Shown: in pieces, positions 57,940 through 64,000 of the stretch
Layout of the letters: each line of letters opens with the position of its first letter
Numbering within the stretch: position 1 is the stretch's first letter
IMG/VR virus record: IMGVR_UViG_3300027743_000027
Span: 1 to 64,000 of that record
DNA from: a virus
DNA length: 64,000 bases
Reading direction: 5' to 3' (one strand)
The notes under the pieces: generated by a model
Databases searched by the model: none
What the model was told of the DNA's origin: nothing
Seen by the model: the letters and a program-made list of their open reading frames with translations, nothing else
Translations under genes and position numbers: made by a program

Positions 57940-58740
57940 ATGACAAGAACCATGACCTATGAACCTGATGTGACCTGGCTGGCGACGTCCACGCCGTGGA
58001 CCGCCGACGAGTGGTTGAGCGACCGTGAGCCCGCGCCGATGTGGCTGTCCAAAAAGGCGCGCAAGAAGGCCCGCAAGCGCGCCAAGCGCCTCGAGCGCCT
58101 GCGCGCCTGGCAACAGCCGTTGTGGTCGCTGCCGCCGCTCCCAGCGCGGCCCAGGCGCACCGTGGACCGCACGGTCAGCCTCGAGCCGACCGAGGGCAAG
58201 CTGCGCCTGATCTTCACCGACTTCGACGGCGTCCTGAACCAGCACGCCAGCGGCGCCTACGAACTGGCGCCCGCGCAGGTCTCCCGCCTGGATCGCCTGG
58301 CGGCCGAGACCGACGCGGTGGTCGTGGTCTCAAGCTGGTGGCGCTGGATCGGCGTGGCCGCGCTGCGCCGCGACCTGGCGGCGGCGGGCTTCACCGGGCG
58401 ACTTATCGGCCGCACGCCCTGGCTGGGCGAGACCGAGGCCTGGGATGCCCGCGAGCGCGGCACCGAGATCGACGCCGTGCTGGCCTACCTGGGCGACCGC
58501 GTCGAGAGCTTCGTCATCCTCGACGACCACGACCGCATGGGCGTCCTGCTGCCGAGCCTGGTGCAGACGCTGGCGACTGACGGGCTGACCGACGACGACG
58601 TCGAACGGGCGCGAGCGATGCTGCTCTCGCCCCGAACCTCGCGCCTCGAATGCGTCACCGAATCGGTTGACGCGGAAGGACGCGCCAAGCTACACTCTCT
58701 GCAGCCGCTCGTTGGGGCGGCGGAAGGAAAGGACTACTGA
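57940..58740 (+). CDS. HAD-type phosphatase (SAK RNA-repair-like)
   Basis: 266 residues from ATG 57940; ATG 57952 is possible. A basic N-terminal helix (KKARKKARKRAKRLERLRAW) precedes a HAD domain: FTDFDG with D94/D96, SSW with S131/S132 and LDDHD with D195/D196. The order and the short cap match the HAD domain of Swiss-army-knife RNA repair proteins. It could remove phosphates from nucleic acid ends, for instance to counter tRNA- or RNA-cleaving defences; that is inference from family. The next gene's promoter lies inside its 3' end. Confidence 0.75.
   Translation: MTRTMTYEPDVTWLATSTPWTADEWLSDREPAPMWLSKKARKKARKRAKRLERLRAWQQPLWSLPPLPARPRRTVDRTVSLEPTEGKLRLIFTDFDGVLNQHASGAYELAPAQVSRLDRLAAETDAVVVVSSWWRWIGVAALRRDLAAAGFTGRLIGRTPWLGETEAWDARERGTEIDAVLAYLGDRVESFVILDDHDRMGVLLPSLVQTLATDGLTDDDVERARAMLLSPRTSRLECVTESVDAEGRAKLHSLQPLVGAAEGKDY
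58654..58696 (+). promoter_or_regulatory. Promoter inside the HAD gene for the DUF932-like gene
   Basis: GTCACCGAATC box (58654-58664), TTGACG (58667-58672), 18 bp, TACACT (58691-58696). Transcription would start about 35 bases before ATG 58740, leaving room for the GGAAGGAAAGGA ribosome-binding site. Box-to--35 distance again 13 bp. Confidence 0.65.
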
Positions 58741-59873
58741 TGAAACAGGGTCTCTCGCTCACCGAATTCGCGACCGAGGTCGAGCAGCGCGACGCGGCCA
58801 AGGTCGACTACCTGACGCCTGTGCGTCTGCTCGACGTCCGCACCAACGATCACGGCACGCGGCTGGCGCTGCGCGACATCGAGAGCGCCGACGGCAACGA
58901 ACTCGAGCCGATGAACATGCTGCCGACCGCGCACAACCAGCTAGCGCAGTACCTGGGCGTGCCCAAGGCCTTCTACGACGGCCTGCAGACGACGCCCGAC
59001 ATCCTCGATCCGAACGATCCGACGCAGCCGCTGTACGACACGCTGATCAACGGCCTGCTGCGCTCGCGGCGCGAGGACACGCGCCTGGTGCGCACCCTCT
59101 ACGGCGAGGCCCGCGGCTTCCTGTCCGACCGCTACCGCCAGATGGACAACCTCGAGATCCTGATGCGCCTGCTGCCCGTGATCCAGAAGCTGCCCGCGGT
59201 CGACTGGACCGCCTCGAGCCTGCAGGTCACCGACCAGAAGATGTACCTGCAACTGGTCGACACCTCGAAGCCCGTGGTCATCCAGAGCGGCACGCACAAC
59301 CGCATGAGCGATGTGCTGCAGCGCGGCGTCATCATCAGCAACAGCGAGGTCGGCCTGGGCTCCTTCAGCGTCCAGCCGCTGGTCTTCCGCCAGGTGTGCA
59401 GCAACGGCCTGGTCATCACCGAGTACGCCCAGCGCAAGTTCCACGTGGGCGGCAAGAACAACAGCGACGCGGGCGTCGTGTGGCAGAGCGATACGCAGCG
59501 GGCGCGCAACGAGACGACGATCCTCGAGATGCGCGACCTGATGATCACCGCGATGTCCGACGACTTCCTCGACAAGATCGCCGCTCGAGCGCAGGGCGCG
59601 GCCGACCTGCAGATCAAGGGCAATCAGGTGGTCAACGCGATCACCAACGTCACCGAGCGCTTTCGCCTGACGCAGGACGAGCGCTCGAACGTCGAGAGCA
59701 CCTTCTTCGAAGGCGGCGACCTGAGCCTGTGGGGCCTGGTGAACGCCATCACCCGCACCGCGCAGGACGTGCCCAGCTACGACCGCAGCGTCGAGCTACA
59801 GGGCATCGGCGGCAACCTCCTGGCGCTGCCCAAGCACGAGGTTGGCGCGCTCCTGGCAGCGGCCAGCAACTGA
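58740..59873 (+). CDS. DUF932 (phage/plasmid-like) protein
   Basis: 377 residues. The features FYDGLQTTPDILD, EARGFLSDRYRQMDN, NSEVGLGSFSVQP, RQVCSNGL and the following helices are those of the DUF932 family common in phages and plasmids; full length. Function is not established. It has its own promoter and terminator, which suggests high or separately timed expression. Confidence 0.85.
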   Translation: MKQGLSLTEFATEVEQRDAAKVDYLTPVRLLDVRTNDHGTRLALRDIESADGNELEPMNMLPTAHNQLAQYLGVPKAFYDGLQTTPDILDPNDPTQPLYDTLINGLLRSRREDTRLVRTLYGEARGFLSDRYRQMDNLEILMRLLPVIQKLPAVDWTASSLQVTDQKMYLQLVDTSKPVVIQSGTHNRMSDVLQRGVIISNSEVGLGSFSVQPLVFRQVCSNGLVITEYAQRKFHVGGKNNSDAGVVWQSDTQRARNETTILEMRDLMITAMSDDFLDKIAARAQGAADLQIKGNQVVNAITNVTERFRLTQDERSNVESTFFEGGDLSLWGLVNAITRTAQDVPSYDRSVELQGIGGNLLALPKHEVGALLAAASN

Positions 59874-59883
59874 TCACCGACCT

Positions 59884-59906
59884 GGCCCGGGCGAACCGCC
59901 CGGGCC
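59884..59906 (+). terminator. Terminator-like hairpin after DUF932 gene
   Basis: GGCCCGGGCG (59884-59893) pairs perfectly with CGCCCGGGCC (59897-59906) around AAC, then GTTCCGCGTCTT. Ten G-C-rich pairs directly after the stop make a strong stop signal despite the weak U-run. Confidence 0.7.
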
Positions 59907-59932
59907 GTTCCGCGTCTTGATGGAGACCCGAC

Positions 59933-60232
59933 ATGCATGAGCCACATCCGTTCGAGCCGAACTGGCGGACGTTGAAAGTCACCGCGCTGCGCCAGTGGGC
60001 GCGCACCAACGGCGGCGGCCCACCGCACTTCAATGAGTTCACCAAGGCCGAGGTCGTCGCCTGGATTGAGAAGCACCACCCGGAGACGGCGGTGGGCCAG
60101 CCGAGGCGGCTCTACTGCGACTCGTGCTACCGCGAGCAGCCTGTCGAGGTGGGCGGCGATGGATCGGTCGTCGAGTGCGCCGTGTGCGGCTACCGCATCG
60201 CGCCAGCGCGCCTGCTGCGAGCCAACCGATGA
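59933..60232 (+). CDS. SAP-like helical domain with zinc ribbon
   Basis: 99 residues. LKVTALRQWARTNGGG...EFTKAEVVAWIEKH looks like a short two-helix DNA-binding domain of the SAP/LEM kind, and the C-terminus has CDSCYRE...CAVCGYR, a zinc ribbon. Possible nucleic-acid-binding protein; the family is not certain. Confidence 0.6.
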   Translation: MHEPHPFEPNWRTLKVTALRQWARTNGGGPPHFNEFTKAEVVAWIEKHHPETAVGQPRRLYCDSCYREQPVEVGGDGSVVECAVCGYRIAPARLLRANR

Positions 60233-60243
60233 GCCGCGGGGCG

Positions 60244-60249
60244 TATAGT
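60244..60249 (+). promoter_or_regulatory. -10 element before pilin-like gene
   Basis: TATAGT preceded by GCG, as in the 49680 promoter. GTG 60258 lies eight bases downstream, so the message would be leaderless. No convincing -35 hexamer is visible. Confidence 0.4.
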
Positions 60250-60257
60250 GCGGCCAC

Positions 60258-60404
60258 GTGGCCCCGTCGCGTGGTCAGAGCACGGTCGAGTACGCGCTGC
60301 TCCTGGCGACCATCACCATCTCGATCCTGCTGGGTGGCGCGGCCTTCGGGCCCGCCGTCGCGGCCTGGCTGCACGCATTGGTCGCCTACATCGTCGCCAC
60401 CTGA
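60258..60404 (+). CDS. Flp/Tad pilin-like micro-protein
   Basis: 48 residues from GTG 60258. MAPSRG followed by QSTVEYALLLATITIS and a second hydrophobic stretch matches the prepilin pattern: Gly before the cut, then Glu at position 5 and Tyr at 6 of the mature chain, as in Flp pilins and TadE-like proteins. Flp pilins are typical of Chloroflexota and Actinomycetota Tad systems. A phage copy could poison or decorate host pili. Short, but the motif is exact. Confidence 0.6.
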   Translation: MAPSRGQSTVEYALLLATITISILLGGAAFGPAVAAWLHALVAYIVAT

Positions 60405-60413
60405 GCGCCGGGC

Positions 60414-60659
60414 GTGATCGCCGTGGCGGAACGGATGGATGCCCGCCAGCAGTGGCTGGCCTGCAGCCGCAAGCAGCGCTACGGCTCCGAGGAGTCGGCG
60501 CGCACCGCGATGATCAGGCTCTGGCTCGATGGGCGCGGCGATGGGTTGAAGGTCTACCGCTGCCGCGTGCCCGAGCAGACCGCGCACTGGCACATCGGCC
60601 ACGTCCAGACCTACTGGATGCGGCGCGCTGGGCGGCTCGAGGAGGACGCTGACAGTTAG
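60414..60659 (+). CDS. Small Cys/His protein
   Basis: 81 residues from GTG 60414 (GTG 60423 also possible). ACSRKQRYGSEESARTA, VYRCRVP and WHIGH recall a common small phage protein with a C-C-H metal site and an Arg/Lys-rich helix. Function unknown. Last gene before the regulated promoter at 60.7 kb. Confidence 0.55.
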   Translation: MIAVAERMDARQQWLACSRKQRYGSEESARTAMIRLWLDGRGDGLKVYRCRVPEQTAHWHIGHVQTYWMRRAGRLEEDADS

Positions 60660-60660
60660 C

Positions 60661-60728
60661 GCACAACAACGCACAACACTTGACAGTCATCCGCAGCGGC
60701 ATGCTAGAGTCCACCTCGCATGCCGCTG
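60661..60728 (+). promoter_or_regulatory. Promoter with direct repeats and an 11-bp inverted-repeat operator
   Basis: TTGACA (60680-60685) and TAGAGT (60705-60710, 19 bp spacing). GCACAAC occurs twice just upstream (60661-60667, 60671-60677). CAGCGGCATGC (60694-60704) and GCATGCCGCTG (60718-60728) form a perfect 11-bp dyad around the -10 and ATG 60720. A protein bound there would block transcription. This is the clearest operator in the window. Confidence 0.7.
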
Positions 60729-61691
60729 TTGGCATGTGGAAGGAAGGAACTGGAACTGGTGCACGACAAGCGCGCACAACTGATCGCGGAAGGGCGGCAG
60801 GTGGTCAAGGAGGTCTTGAACCGCCAGTGGAAGCTGGGCGACCTGGGCATCGCCTACGCCTACGCCGACCCGGCCGCGCACGGCGACGCTCGAGCCAAGA
60901 TCCTCGAGTACGCCGAGGCCATCGAGATGGAGAACCCGAGCAACATGCTCACCTACGTCCGCGTGTGCCAGGCCTGGGGCCTGACGCGGACGGCCGAGAT
61001 CCCGTGGACGTGCTACCGCGACCTGGCCAATCGCCCGGATCGGTTCGGCGTCATGGCGGCGTTCCAGGCGCACTGCGAGCAGCAGGGCATCACGACGAAC
61101 CACTACCGCGCCCTGCAGGCGTTCGACGGCCGCAAGCCCACCTCCGAATTCTCGGCGGGCCGGGCCGTCGAGCAGGGCGCGCTGGCGCTCGAGGCGATGC
61201 CGACCGCCGATGCGGTCCGCCTGGCGCAGAGCGTCCTCACCCGGGCTGACGTCCAGGCCGTCCTGCCGTCGGTCCTGGGCGAGGTGGCGCTGGCCCAGCC
61301 GCAGGCCTTCCGCGAGGCCGTCAGGCGCGATCCGAACGTCCGCCGCGAGGTGGCGAGCGCGCAGATCGAGGACTGGCGGGCCCGCAACGACGGCATCCAG
61401 CGCATCACCGCGGGCAATCCGACGCTGCGCCACCTGGCCGAGGGCGACGCGCTGCTCGACCTGACCGAGGCCGTCAACGACTTCACCATGCGCGTCGAGG
61501 CGATCTGGCCGCGCCTGGGCCAGGTGCCCGCGGAGGCCGCGGGTGGGCTCGACACGGGCGCCACGCGCCTGCTGCGCGAGACGCTCGAGCGCGGCGAGGA
61601 GACGCTCGCCAAGGTCCGCAACATGCTCACGCACGGCAAGTCCGATCTCGAATCGTTCCTGGGCGACGTCCTGGGCAAGGGAGTCCGCTAA
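60720..61691 (+). CDS. RacO/DUF6192-like DNA-binding protein
   Basis: 323 residues from ATG 60720. GTG 60759 has a better ribosome-binding site (AAGGAAGGA) and would give 310. The N-terminal region (LNRQWKLGDLGIAYAYADP... then TYVRVCQAWGL and an RDLANRPDRFGVMAAF helix) resembles DUF6192 proteins of Streptomyces, which have an HTH-like core. The C-terminal half is helical and acidic. The start lies inside the operator, so it may repress itself. The following gene resembles RacP, a known neighbour of this family. Confidence 0.6.
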   Translation: MPLLACGRKELELVHDKRAQLIAEGRQVVKEVLNRQWKLGDLGIAYAYADPAAHGDARAKILEYAEAIEMENPSNMLTYVRVCQAWGLTRTAEIPWTCYRDLANRPDRFGVMAAFQAHCEQQGITTNHYRALQAFDGRKPTSEFSAGRAVEQGALALEAMPTADAVRLAQSVLTRADVQAVLPSVLGEVALAQPQAFREAVRRDPNVRREVASAQIEDWRARNDGIQRITAGNPTLRHLAEGDALLDLTEAVNDFTMRVEAIWPRLGQVPAEAAGGLDTGATRLLRETLERGEETLAKVRNMLTHGKSDLESFLGDVLGKGVR

Positions 61692-62101
61692 TGGCGTTCC
61701 AGCGACTGGCCTGGGTCCAGGCCCTCGAGCCCGCGATCCCGCACGACGGCGAAGACCCGAAGTCGTTCGCCACACTCAGCCACGAGACGGGTCTGACACA
61801 CGGCCAGGTGGGCGAGGCCATCGCGGACATCCGCGACGCCAGCCCGGCGGTGCCGCTGGTCACCAGCAACCAGGGCGCCCTCTTCACGCAGGTCGACTGG
61901 CGCGTGACCAAGTTCGCGCTGTGGCGGATGCGGACGTGCCGCACGGTCATCCGCCGCCTGCTGACGGGCGTGCTGATGCCCTACTGGCACATGCAGGGCC
62001 TGAGCGAGGCGCAGATGCGCCAGCGGTCGCGGGCCCTGGTCAACGCCATCGAGGCGATGGATGACGAGATCGCGGTGGCGCGAGAGGCGCTGACCGCGTG
62101 A
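61691..62101 (+). CDS. RacP-like winged-helix protein
   Basis: 136 residues in TAATG overlap. A winged-helix-like core (FATLSHETGLTHGQVGEAIADI, then beta wing PLVTSNQGALFTQVDW) is followed by two long helices. This matches the general form of RacP proteins, which sit next to RacO/DUF6192 genes in actinobacterial mobile DNA. Probable DNA-binding partner; precise role unknown. Confidence 0.55.
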   Translation: MAFQRLAWVQALEPAIPHDGEDPKSFATLSHETGLTHGQVGEAIADIRDASPAVPLVTSNQGALFTQVDWRVTKFALWRMRTCRTVIRRLLTGVLMPYWHMQGLSEAQMRQRSRALVNAIEAMDDEIAVAREALTA

Positions 62102-62319
62102 CCAGTGCGGCAATGGACGAGCACCTGTGGACCGTCGCGGAGGTCTCCAGCAAGCTACGCGTGACACCCCAGACGGTGCAGCGCTGGCTGCTGAGCGGCC
62201 GCGTGGCGGGCTACAAGCTCGCCCATGGCCGCGTCGGCTGGCGTATCCCGCAGAGCGAGGTCGAGCGGCTGCTGACCGAGTCCTACAGCCCGCCGACCAC
62301 CGACCAACCCGACGCGTAG
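62098..62319 (+). CDS. Excisionase/MerR-type HTH protein
   Basis: 73 residues from GTG 62098 (ATG 62113 possible). LWTVAEVSSKLRVTPQTVQRWLLSGRVAGYKL and GWRIPQSEVERLL are a complete HTH_17 excisionase-type domain. Such proteins act as excisionases or regulators. With no integrase visible here, a regulatory role is as likely. Followed by a true terminator. Confidence 0.85.
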   Translation: MTSAAMDEHLWTVAEVSSKLRVTPQTVQRWLLSGRVAGYKLAHGRVGWRIPQSEVERLLTESYSPPTTDQPDA

Positions 62320-62337
62320 TTCCGAGCGCCGTGCCGC

Positions 62338-62363
62338 AGGGCGACCACCCCGGTCGCCCTTTT
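62338..62363 (+). terminator. Rho-independent terminator
   Basis: AGGGCGACC (62338-62346) pairs with GGTCGCCCT (62352-62360) around ACCCC and is followed by TTT. The best intrinsic terminator in the window; ends the RacO/RacP-like/excisionase operon. Confidence 0.85.
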
Positions 62364-62378
62364 CCCATGCCCGATGCA

Positions 62379-62399
62379 GTCACCGAATTGGGCTACAGT
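62379..62399 (+). promoter_or_regulatory. Box plus -10 promoter candidate
   Basis: GTCACCGAATT (62379-62389) stands four bases before TACAGT (62394-62399). Unlike the other boxed promoters there is no -35 between; the arrangement matches that at 13503-13522. ATG 62418 follows with a GAGGAGGG ribosome-binding site. Confidence 0.45.
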
Positions 62400-62417
62400 T
62401 CCGAGGAGGGACAATCC

Positions 62418-62642
62418 ATGACTCAGGTTCTGCCGAACGGCGTGGTCCCCAAGCGCTCGCGCCACCAGGCGCATCTGCCCGCGGTCATCGAGGCCGCCTA
62501 CCAGGCCAGCGAGACGCGCCGCCAGGGCACCAAGACCAGCCGCCTGGACTACGCCGCAGGCTATGAGGACGGCTACCGCGACGCCATCGAGGCGCTGCAG
62601 AGCGAAGCGCGGCGGCTGCAGCGCGGGCTGATGAAGCCATGA
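62418..62642 (+). CDS. Small helical protein
   Basis: 74 residues from ATG 62418, set by the strong ribosome-binding site. Basic N-terminus, then a helix with AAYQASETRRQ and a repeating YEDGYRDAIEAL pattern common in small phage proteins. No family recognised. Coupled to the membrane protein by overlap. Confidence 0.6.
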   Translation: MTQVLPNGVVPKRSRHQAHLPAVIEAAYQASETRRQGTKTSRLDYAAGYEDGYRDAIEALQSEARRLQRGLMKP

Positions 62643-62872
62643 CCATGATCGACCGCCTCGAGCGCGTGTGGGTCGGCGCGGCGGCGATCACCATCACCGT
62701 CCTGGGCGTGACCGCCGACCTGCTGGCGCCGTTTGTCATCGGCTGGCTGGTGGCCGACGTCTCGGGCGCCACCGCAGGCCTGCTGGTGGGCGTGCCGCTG
62801 GCGCTGCTGATGTGGCCCGGCGCCTACTTCCTCGTGCGCAGCGTCCGCCGCATGTGGCCGCCGACGGCCTGA
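62639..62872 (+). CDS. Two-helix membrane protein
   Basis: 77 residues in ATGA overlap. Two transmembrane helices (WVGAAAITITVLGVTADLLA and AGLLVGVPLALLMWPGAYFL) with a basic C-terminus. Holin-like topology but far from the lysis genes; an early membrane protein, for example for exclusion, is possible. Confidence 0.6.
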   Translation: MTMIDRLERVWVGAAAITITVLGVTADLLAPFVIGWLVADVSGATAGLLVGVPLALLMWPGAYFLVRSVRRMWPPTA

Positions 62873-62883
62873 CCATCCGACCA

Positions 62884-63045
62884 GTGCCGCGCCCGCGCCA
62901 GCATCCCTTCACGCCCTATGCCAGCGAGTACTGCCGTAAGTCGATGCATTGGGCTTGCCACGGGTGGTTCGGTGCGCCCGGCAAAGACCACAAGCGGCGC
63001 AAGCCGTGCGAGTGCCGCTGCCATGCAGGACAGGAGTCCCGATGA
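62884..63045 (+). CDS. Small Cys/His-rich protein
   Basis: 53 residues from GTG 62884. A spaced set of Cys/His residues (YCRKSMHWACHGW and CECRCH) points to a zinc site; basic middle. Coupled to the next gene by ATGA. Function unknown. Confidence 0.55.
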   Translation: MPRPRQHPFTPYASEYCRKSMHWACHGWFGAPGKDHKRRKPCECRCHAGQESR

Positions 63046-63314
63046 CCACCACCAACACCGATCTGCTGCTCACCATCGAGCAGTTCAGTCACCACCTGGG
63101 CCGCGCTGGCGCGGCGTGGAACTTCGATCAGTTCTGCCGGGCGCAGGGCTGGACGACCACGAGCCTGCACGATGGCGAGTCGATGTACCGCTACGCCGTC
63201 GAGAAGTTCCACAAGTTTCAGGACGTGGCCCATTTCCTCAACAACAACGATCCGATCCTCCTGCAGCGCATCGTGCTCGCGCACCTGGCCGAGCAGGCCC
63301 AGGCCCGCCAGTGA
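63042..63314 (+). CDS. Hypothetical helical protein
   Basis: 90 residues in ATGA overlap. Helical throughout, with many His/Phe/Trp residues; no Cys pair beyond a single Cys. No family recognised. Confidence 0.55.
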   Translation: MTTTNTDLLLTIEQFSHHLGRAGAAWNFDQFCRAQGWTTTSLHDGESMYRYAVEKFHKFQDVAHFLNNNDPILLQRIVLAHLAEQAQARQ

Positions 63315-63364
63315 CGTTTACAAAGCGGCCGATTCGCACATGTACCTCTCGAGGAGAGACCACC

Positions 63365-63730
63365 ATGAAGTGCGCAAGCTGCGGCTGGACGATGCTGCCG
63401 CCGCAATGTCAGAACCCCGACTGTACGCAAGGCAACAAGAAGCGCCGCCCACAGTTCCTGCCGCCGCTGCGGACCAGCCGTGGCCACGGCCCGGGTGCGC
63501 GGGTGCGCACGTACCAGGCGTCGGGTGACGTGACGCTCGAGAACTGGCGCGAGCAGGGCCGCGACGCGGGCTGGGACAACTACACCACCGAGGACTGCCG
63601 CCGCGAGTGGGCCGCGATGACGCCCGCGGAGCGCGCTCGCGTCGAGGCCGAGCTACGCGGCTGGGACGACGCACCCGAGCGCGTGCAGCAGGTGATCGAG
63701 CGCGGGCTCGAGCGACTGAACGATGGCTGA
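63365..63730 (+). CDS. Zinc-ribbon protein
   Basis: 121 residues with a CGAGGAGAG ribosome-binding site. MKCASCGW and QCQNPDC give a four-Cys ribbon at the N-terminus; a basic linker is followed by acidic helices (TPAERARVEAELRGWDD). Possibly a nucleic-acid-binding protein. Its end overlaps the next gene by eight bases. Confidence 0.6.
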   Translation: MKCASCGWTMLPPQCQNPDCTQGNKKRRPQFLPPLRTSRGHGPGARVRTYQASGDVTLENWREQGRDAGWDNYTTEDCRREWAAMTPAERARVEAELRGWDDAPERVQQVIERGLERLNDG

Positions 63731-64000
63731 GTCTGAGATCGAGGCCGACACGCGACCGTCTCAAGACGAGATCGACATCATGCGGGTCACGATCAAGACG
63801 CAGAAGGAATGGGTCGACGGTTGCCACCGCGAACTGAAGGCCAAGGACGCTGAGATCGTGCATTTGCGCGACATCAACGCCGATCAGGATCACGCCCTCG
63901 ATCAGGCGCGGCGTGAGATCGAGCGGCTGCAGACAGCCTACGCGCACGACATGGCCCTCGCCGCCGCTGAAGGCCAGGCCGACCACCAGGCCGCGCAGCG
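63723..64000 (+). CDS. Coiled-coil protein, cut by the window end
   Basis: At least 92 residues from ATG 63723, still open at 64000. After an acidic start, long charged heptad-like helices (KTQKEWVDGCHRELKAKDAEI, ARREIERLQTAYAHD) indicate a coiled coil. The rest lies outside the window; family unknown. Confidence 0.6.
   Translation, partial: MAESEIEADTRPSQDEIDIMRVTIKTQKEWVDGCHRELKAKDAEIVHLRDINADQDHALDQARREIERLQTAYAHDMALAAAEGQADHQAAQ

Noticed and set aside
62098-62319. Excisionase-like HTH as proof of a temperate integrating phage
   Set aside because: No integrase or attachment site is present in the window, and this HTH type is also common in plain regulators.

Overview
The window is 64 kb of a very GC-rich, densely packed genome. 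Every gene I can support reads left to right, and neighbours commonly overlap by 1-4 bases (ATGA, GTGA or TGATG junctions). The gene set is that of a contractile-tailed (myovirus-type) phage or prophage. It has a large terminase, portal, MuF-type minor head protein, a protease/scaffold fusion, decoration and major capsid proteins, connectors, a tail sheath and tube, a frameshifted chaperone, a tape measure, a baseplate in the order of the Bacillus PBSX/XkdP-U group, fibres and a lysis cassette. I found no integrase, tRNA, CRISPR array or insertion sequence, so lifestyle is undecided. No stretch above 300 bases lacks a gene.

The host is probably a Gram-positive-like, high-GC bacterium. An Rpf-type muralytic domain, an LGFP-like wall-binding module, a RacO/RacP-like gene pair and leaderless-looking promoters point to Actinomycetota. 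A Thr/Pro surface protein with TNTPRP repeats and a Flp-pilin-like peptide with a GQSTVEYALLL start are more like Chloroflexota. I cannot decide between them from sequence alone.

Layout. 1-1.1 kb: a truncated gene, a Cys-rich protein, an XRE repressor flanked by two palindromes, and four tiny membrane proteins. 1.1-13.3 kb: terminase, portal, a strongly folded non-coding segment, an HExxH metalloprotein and a 2456-residue MuF polyprotein carrying about 15 KOW-like modules, a kinase-like domain and an ADP-ribosyltransferase-like tail. 13.3-15.8 kb: a moron-like insert with its own terminator and promoter encoding a secreted Rpf-domain protein, then surface and membrane proteins. 16-22.8 kb: protease/scaffold, decoration, capsid and head-tail connectors. 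22.8-33 kb: sheath, tube, chaperones, tape measure and hub. 33-47.3 kb: adhesin-like tail proteins interleaved with the baseplate wedge genes. 47.3-49.6 kb: a three-gene lysin set, a holin-like protein and two small basic proteins. 49.6-64 kb: an early-type region of short operons, each with its own promoter, encoding a C5 DNA methyltransferase, an HNH nuclease, a HAD phosphatase, a DUF932-like protein, DNA-binding proteins and many small Cys-rich proteins.

The most unusual signals are these. (1) The hexamers SAGCTS are almost absent genome-wide, and the absence is maintained by rare codons. (2) A repeated Gly-Glu-Met motif brackets the protease, punctuates the scaffold and sits at residue 42 of the capsid protein, which suggests a polyprotein cleavage code. 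(3) A 5'-leader hairpin presents the Shine-Dalgarno sequence, occurs at three operons and has a compensatory base pair. (4) A shared 13-bp-phased box lies upstream of four promoters. (5) The MuF polyprotein looks like a virion-carried multi-domain effector.
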